Origin: Neotamlana sedimentorum | GTDB lineage: Bacteria > Bacteroidota > Bacteroidia > Flavobacteriales > Flavobacteriaceae | Direction: 5' to 3' | Assembly (NCBI RefSeq): GCF_000943565.1 | Contig: NZ_JTDW01000002.1 | Location: 1 to 64,000, forward strand | DNA length: 64,000 nt | Notes under the pieces: model-generated | Told to the model about the DNA's origin: nothing | The model's database searches: none | Seen by the model: the letters and a program-made list of their open reading frames with translations, nothing else | Shown: one piece after another, positions 63,901 to 64,000 of the stretch | Numbering within the stretch: the first letter of the stretch is position 1 | Layout: each line of letters opens with the position of its first letter | Position numbers and translations under genes: made by a program

Positions 63901-64000
63901 TAATTTTAACGTTCGGGTTTTCTTCTTTACGTTTTTCTATTCTTCTAAATAAAATAGGATGACACCAAGCTGGGTTTGCACCAGTAATTAAAAAACAATC
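60977..64000 (-). CDS. Assimilatory nitrate reductase fused to NirB-type FAD module (partial)
   Basis: Partial: the frame stays open to the window edge, 1007 residues visible, 5' end missing. The N-terminal part is NasA-like bis-MGD reductase: GANPAWCHP, VVDPRKTDSANFADIHL, PGTDIILYN, FISMWAMGLNQS, GPFSLTGQPNAMGGREVGG. A NirB-like FAD/NAD domain follows (IIIVGAGAAAFRF, HVVIVGGGLLGLELAAA, IFAIGEIAEY). The C terminus is a BFD-type [2Fe-2S] domain with CSC and CGSC. A Met at 63616 is internal, not the start. It reduces nitrate to nitrite in the cytosol. Confidence 0.9.
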   Translation of the reverse strand, partial: DCFLITGANPAWCHPILFRRIEKRKEENPNVKIIVVDPRKTDSANFADIHLQLIPGTDIILYNAIARCIYERGLIDENFINNYTDGFTAYKELIFKTSVKQASKLCGVPEKSIRKVADVIGLSKGFISMWAMGLNQSVVGTDKNVSLLNLSLITGNVGKPGAGPFSLTGQPNAMGGREVGGMANLLAVHKDLANAEHRREVAQFWGVEEISPNPGLTATQMFDALESGKLKAIWIACTNPSVSLPNSHKIEKAMASAKFVVVQDISHKSDTTEYADLLLPAAGWLEKEGTMTNSERRISYLPKEIQAPGEARPDVEIFCDFAQRMGFRGFNYNSTEEIYDEYCSMTKGTNIDVSFLNYDRLKTEGTFQWPVPEYRHPGTPRLFEDKVFYTPSKKAIFNVPSSIENTAVKPNDNFPLVLTTGRVRDQWHTMTKTGKVARLKTHYPKPVLEINPVDAYLNNIKDGDITQITSENGEVRVRAKVTKNIAKGVVFLPMHWGKQLQNTLNRANNLTHTVIDPVSKEPDFKYTRVKVVKYKKPKDKIIIVGAGAAAFRFVQNYRELNEVDDIHVFSKEPNLFYNRVLLPEYVTDELSWEQLLKIKKLELSKLDINVHPETFIIEINQKEKYVIDSNKEKHNFDKLILATGSRAFVPRDVQIDLPGRFTMRNKKDADDFKAYLEATGLPPEEQHVVIVGGGLLGLELAAAMKHKNAKITIIQRASRLMERQLDSISSKLLSLDVQERGIQVYFDNEVSTVFDDEDTGELNITLKSGKFLTANAIVYAIGTIPNVEIARENGILCGRGVKVNQHLQSSNPDIFAIGEIAEYNNQLFGITSAAEEQANILANFIAGDLGSSYNGSVLMNILKFNDLNLCSIGEIKVPENDESYEEIIFTDIKKRYYKKCIVKNDLLIGAVLMGDKNEFAEFKSMIESKIEMAEKRDTLLRGASNTEPVKGELVCSCSQVGVGNIQEAIRGGCADFTALCNSTGAGLGCGSCKTEVREILNNSKVLA

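Noticed and set aside
1-64000. Search for CRISPR arrays, tRNA and rRNA genes, transposases and integrases
   Set aside because: No regular direct repeats, no cloverleaf or rRNA-like sequence, and no recombinase motifs were found by reading; short elements could be missed.

Overview
The window is chromosomal DNA of a member of the Bacteroidota, most likely a marine Flavobacteriaceae. It is AT-rich, start codons lack Shine-Dalgarno sequences, and Bacteroidota-type -7 elements (TAnnTTTG) precede several genes. Family content (DUF4271 and DUF4296 proteins, SDR-type threonine dehydrogenase, moaCB fusion) and the gene order hemD / DUF4271 / polyprenol-mannose synthase / dihydroorotase / DUF4296 fit that group. 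No rRNA, tRNA, CRISPR array, transposase or integrase was seen.

Region 1 (1-14,842) is an accessory stretch with every gene on the + strand: an alpha/beta hydrolase / ECF sigma / membrane protein operon, two Crp/Fnr regulators, an extended SDR, DUF2147, a small BON-domain operon, a second alpha/beta hydrolase, DUF3784, SdpI, MepB, HD, DoxX and YHYH proteins, and several orphans. Between them lie a 12-bp inverted repeat resembling a recombination site (2089-2146) and three copies of a dispersed repeat; two copies fold into a hairpin with compensatory changes. The layout recalls integron-like cassettes, but no integrase is visible.

Region 2 (14,907-30,592) is mostly core housekeeping: CBS protein, TPR protein, threonine dehydrogenase, HupE, dCMP deaminase, S41 protease, hemD, prenyl-mannose synthase, dihydroorotase, tyrS and PEP carboxylase. 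Region 3 (30,633-41,344) handles ammonium: two Amt transporters around a P-II protein, a porin-like barrel, and gltBD.

Region 4 (41,397-64,000) is a nitrate-assimilation and molybdenum-cofactor island. On the - strand are an outer-membrane channel, an NrtABCD-type nitrate transporter, a membrane redox module (pentaheme cytochrome c, FAD/[2Fe-2S] reductase, diheme cytochrome b, DUF3365 cytochrome), a single-domain globin and an FNR-like regulator. On the + strand is a ten-gene cofactor operon (moeA, modE-like, TSUP, mobA, moaD, moeB, moaE, a four-helix-bundle gene, moaCB, moaA). Further right, again on the - strand, are an assimilatory nitrate reductase fused to a NirB-type flavin module (5' end beyond the window) and a siroheme-less nitrite-reductase-like protein carrying a rubredoxin.

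Two control systems are readable in region 4. A palindrome TAAGTA-N4-TACTTA lies 26-33 bp upstream of the nitrate-binding protein, the globin and the FNR-like regulator genes. A ModE-type operator (CGTTATAT-N8-ACATAACG) lies just upstream of moeA. A structured element with a covarying closing stem occurs twice, upstream of the dCMP deaminase and inside the nitrate transporter operon.
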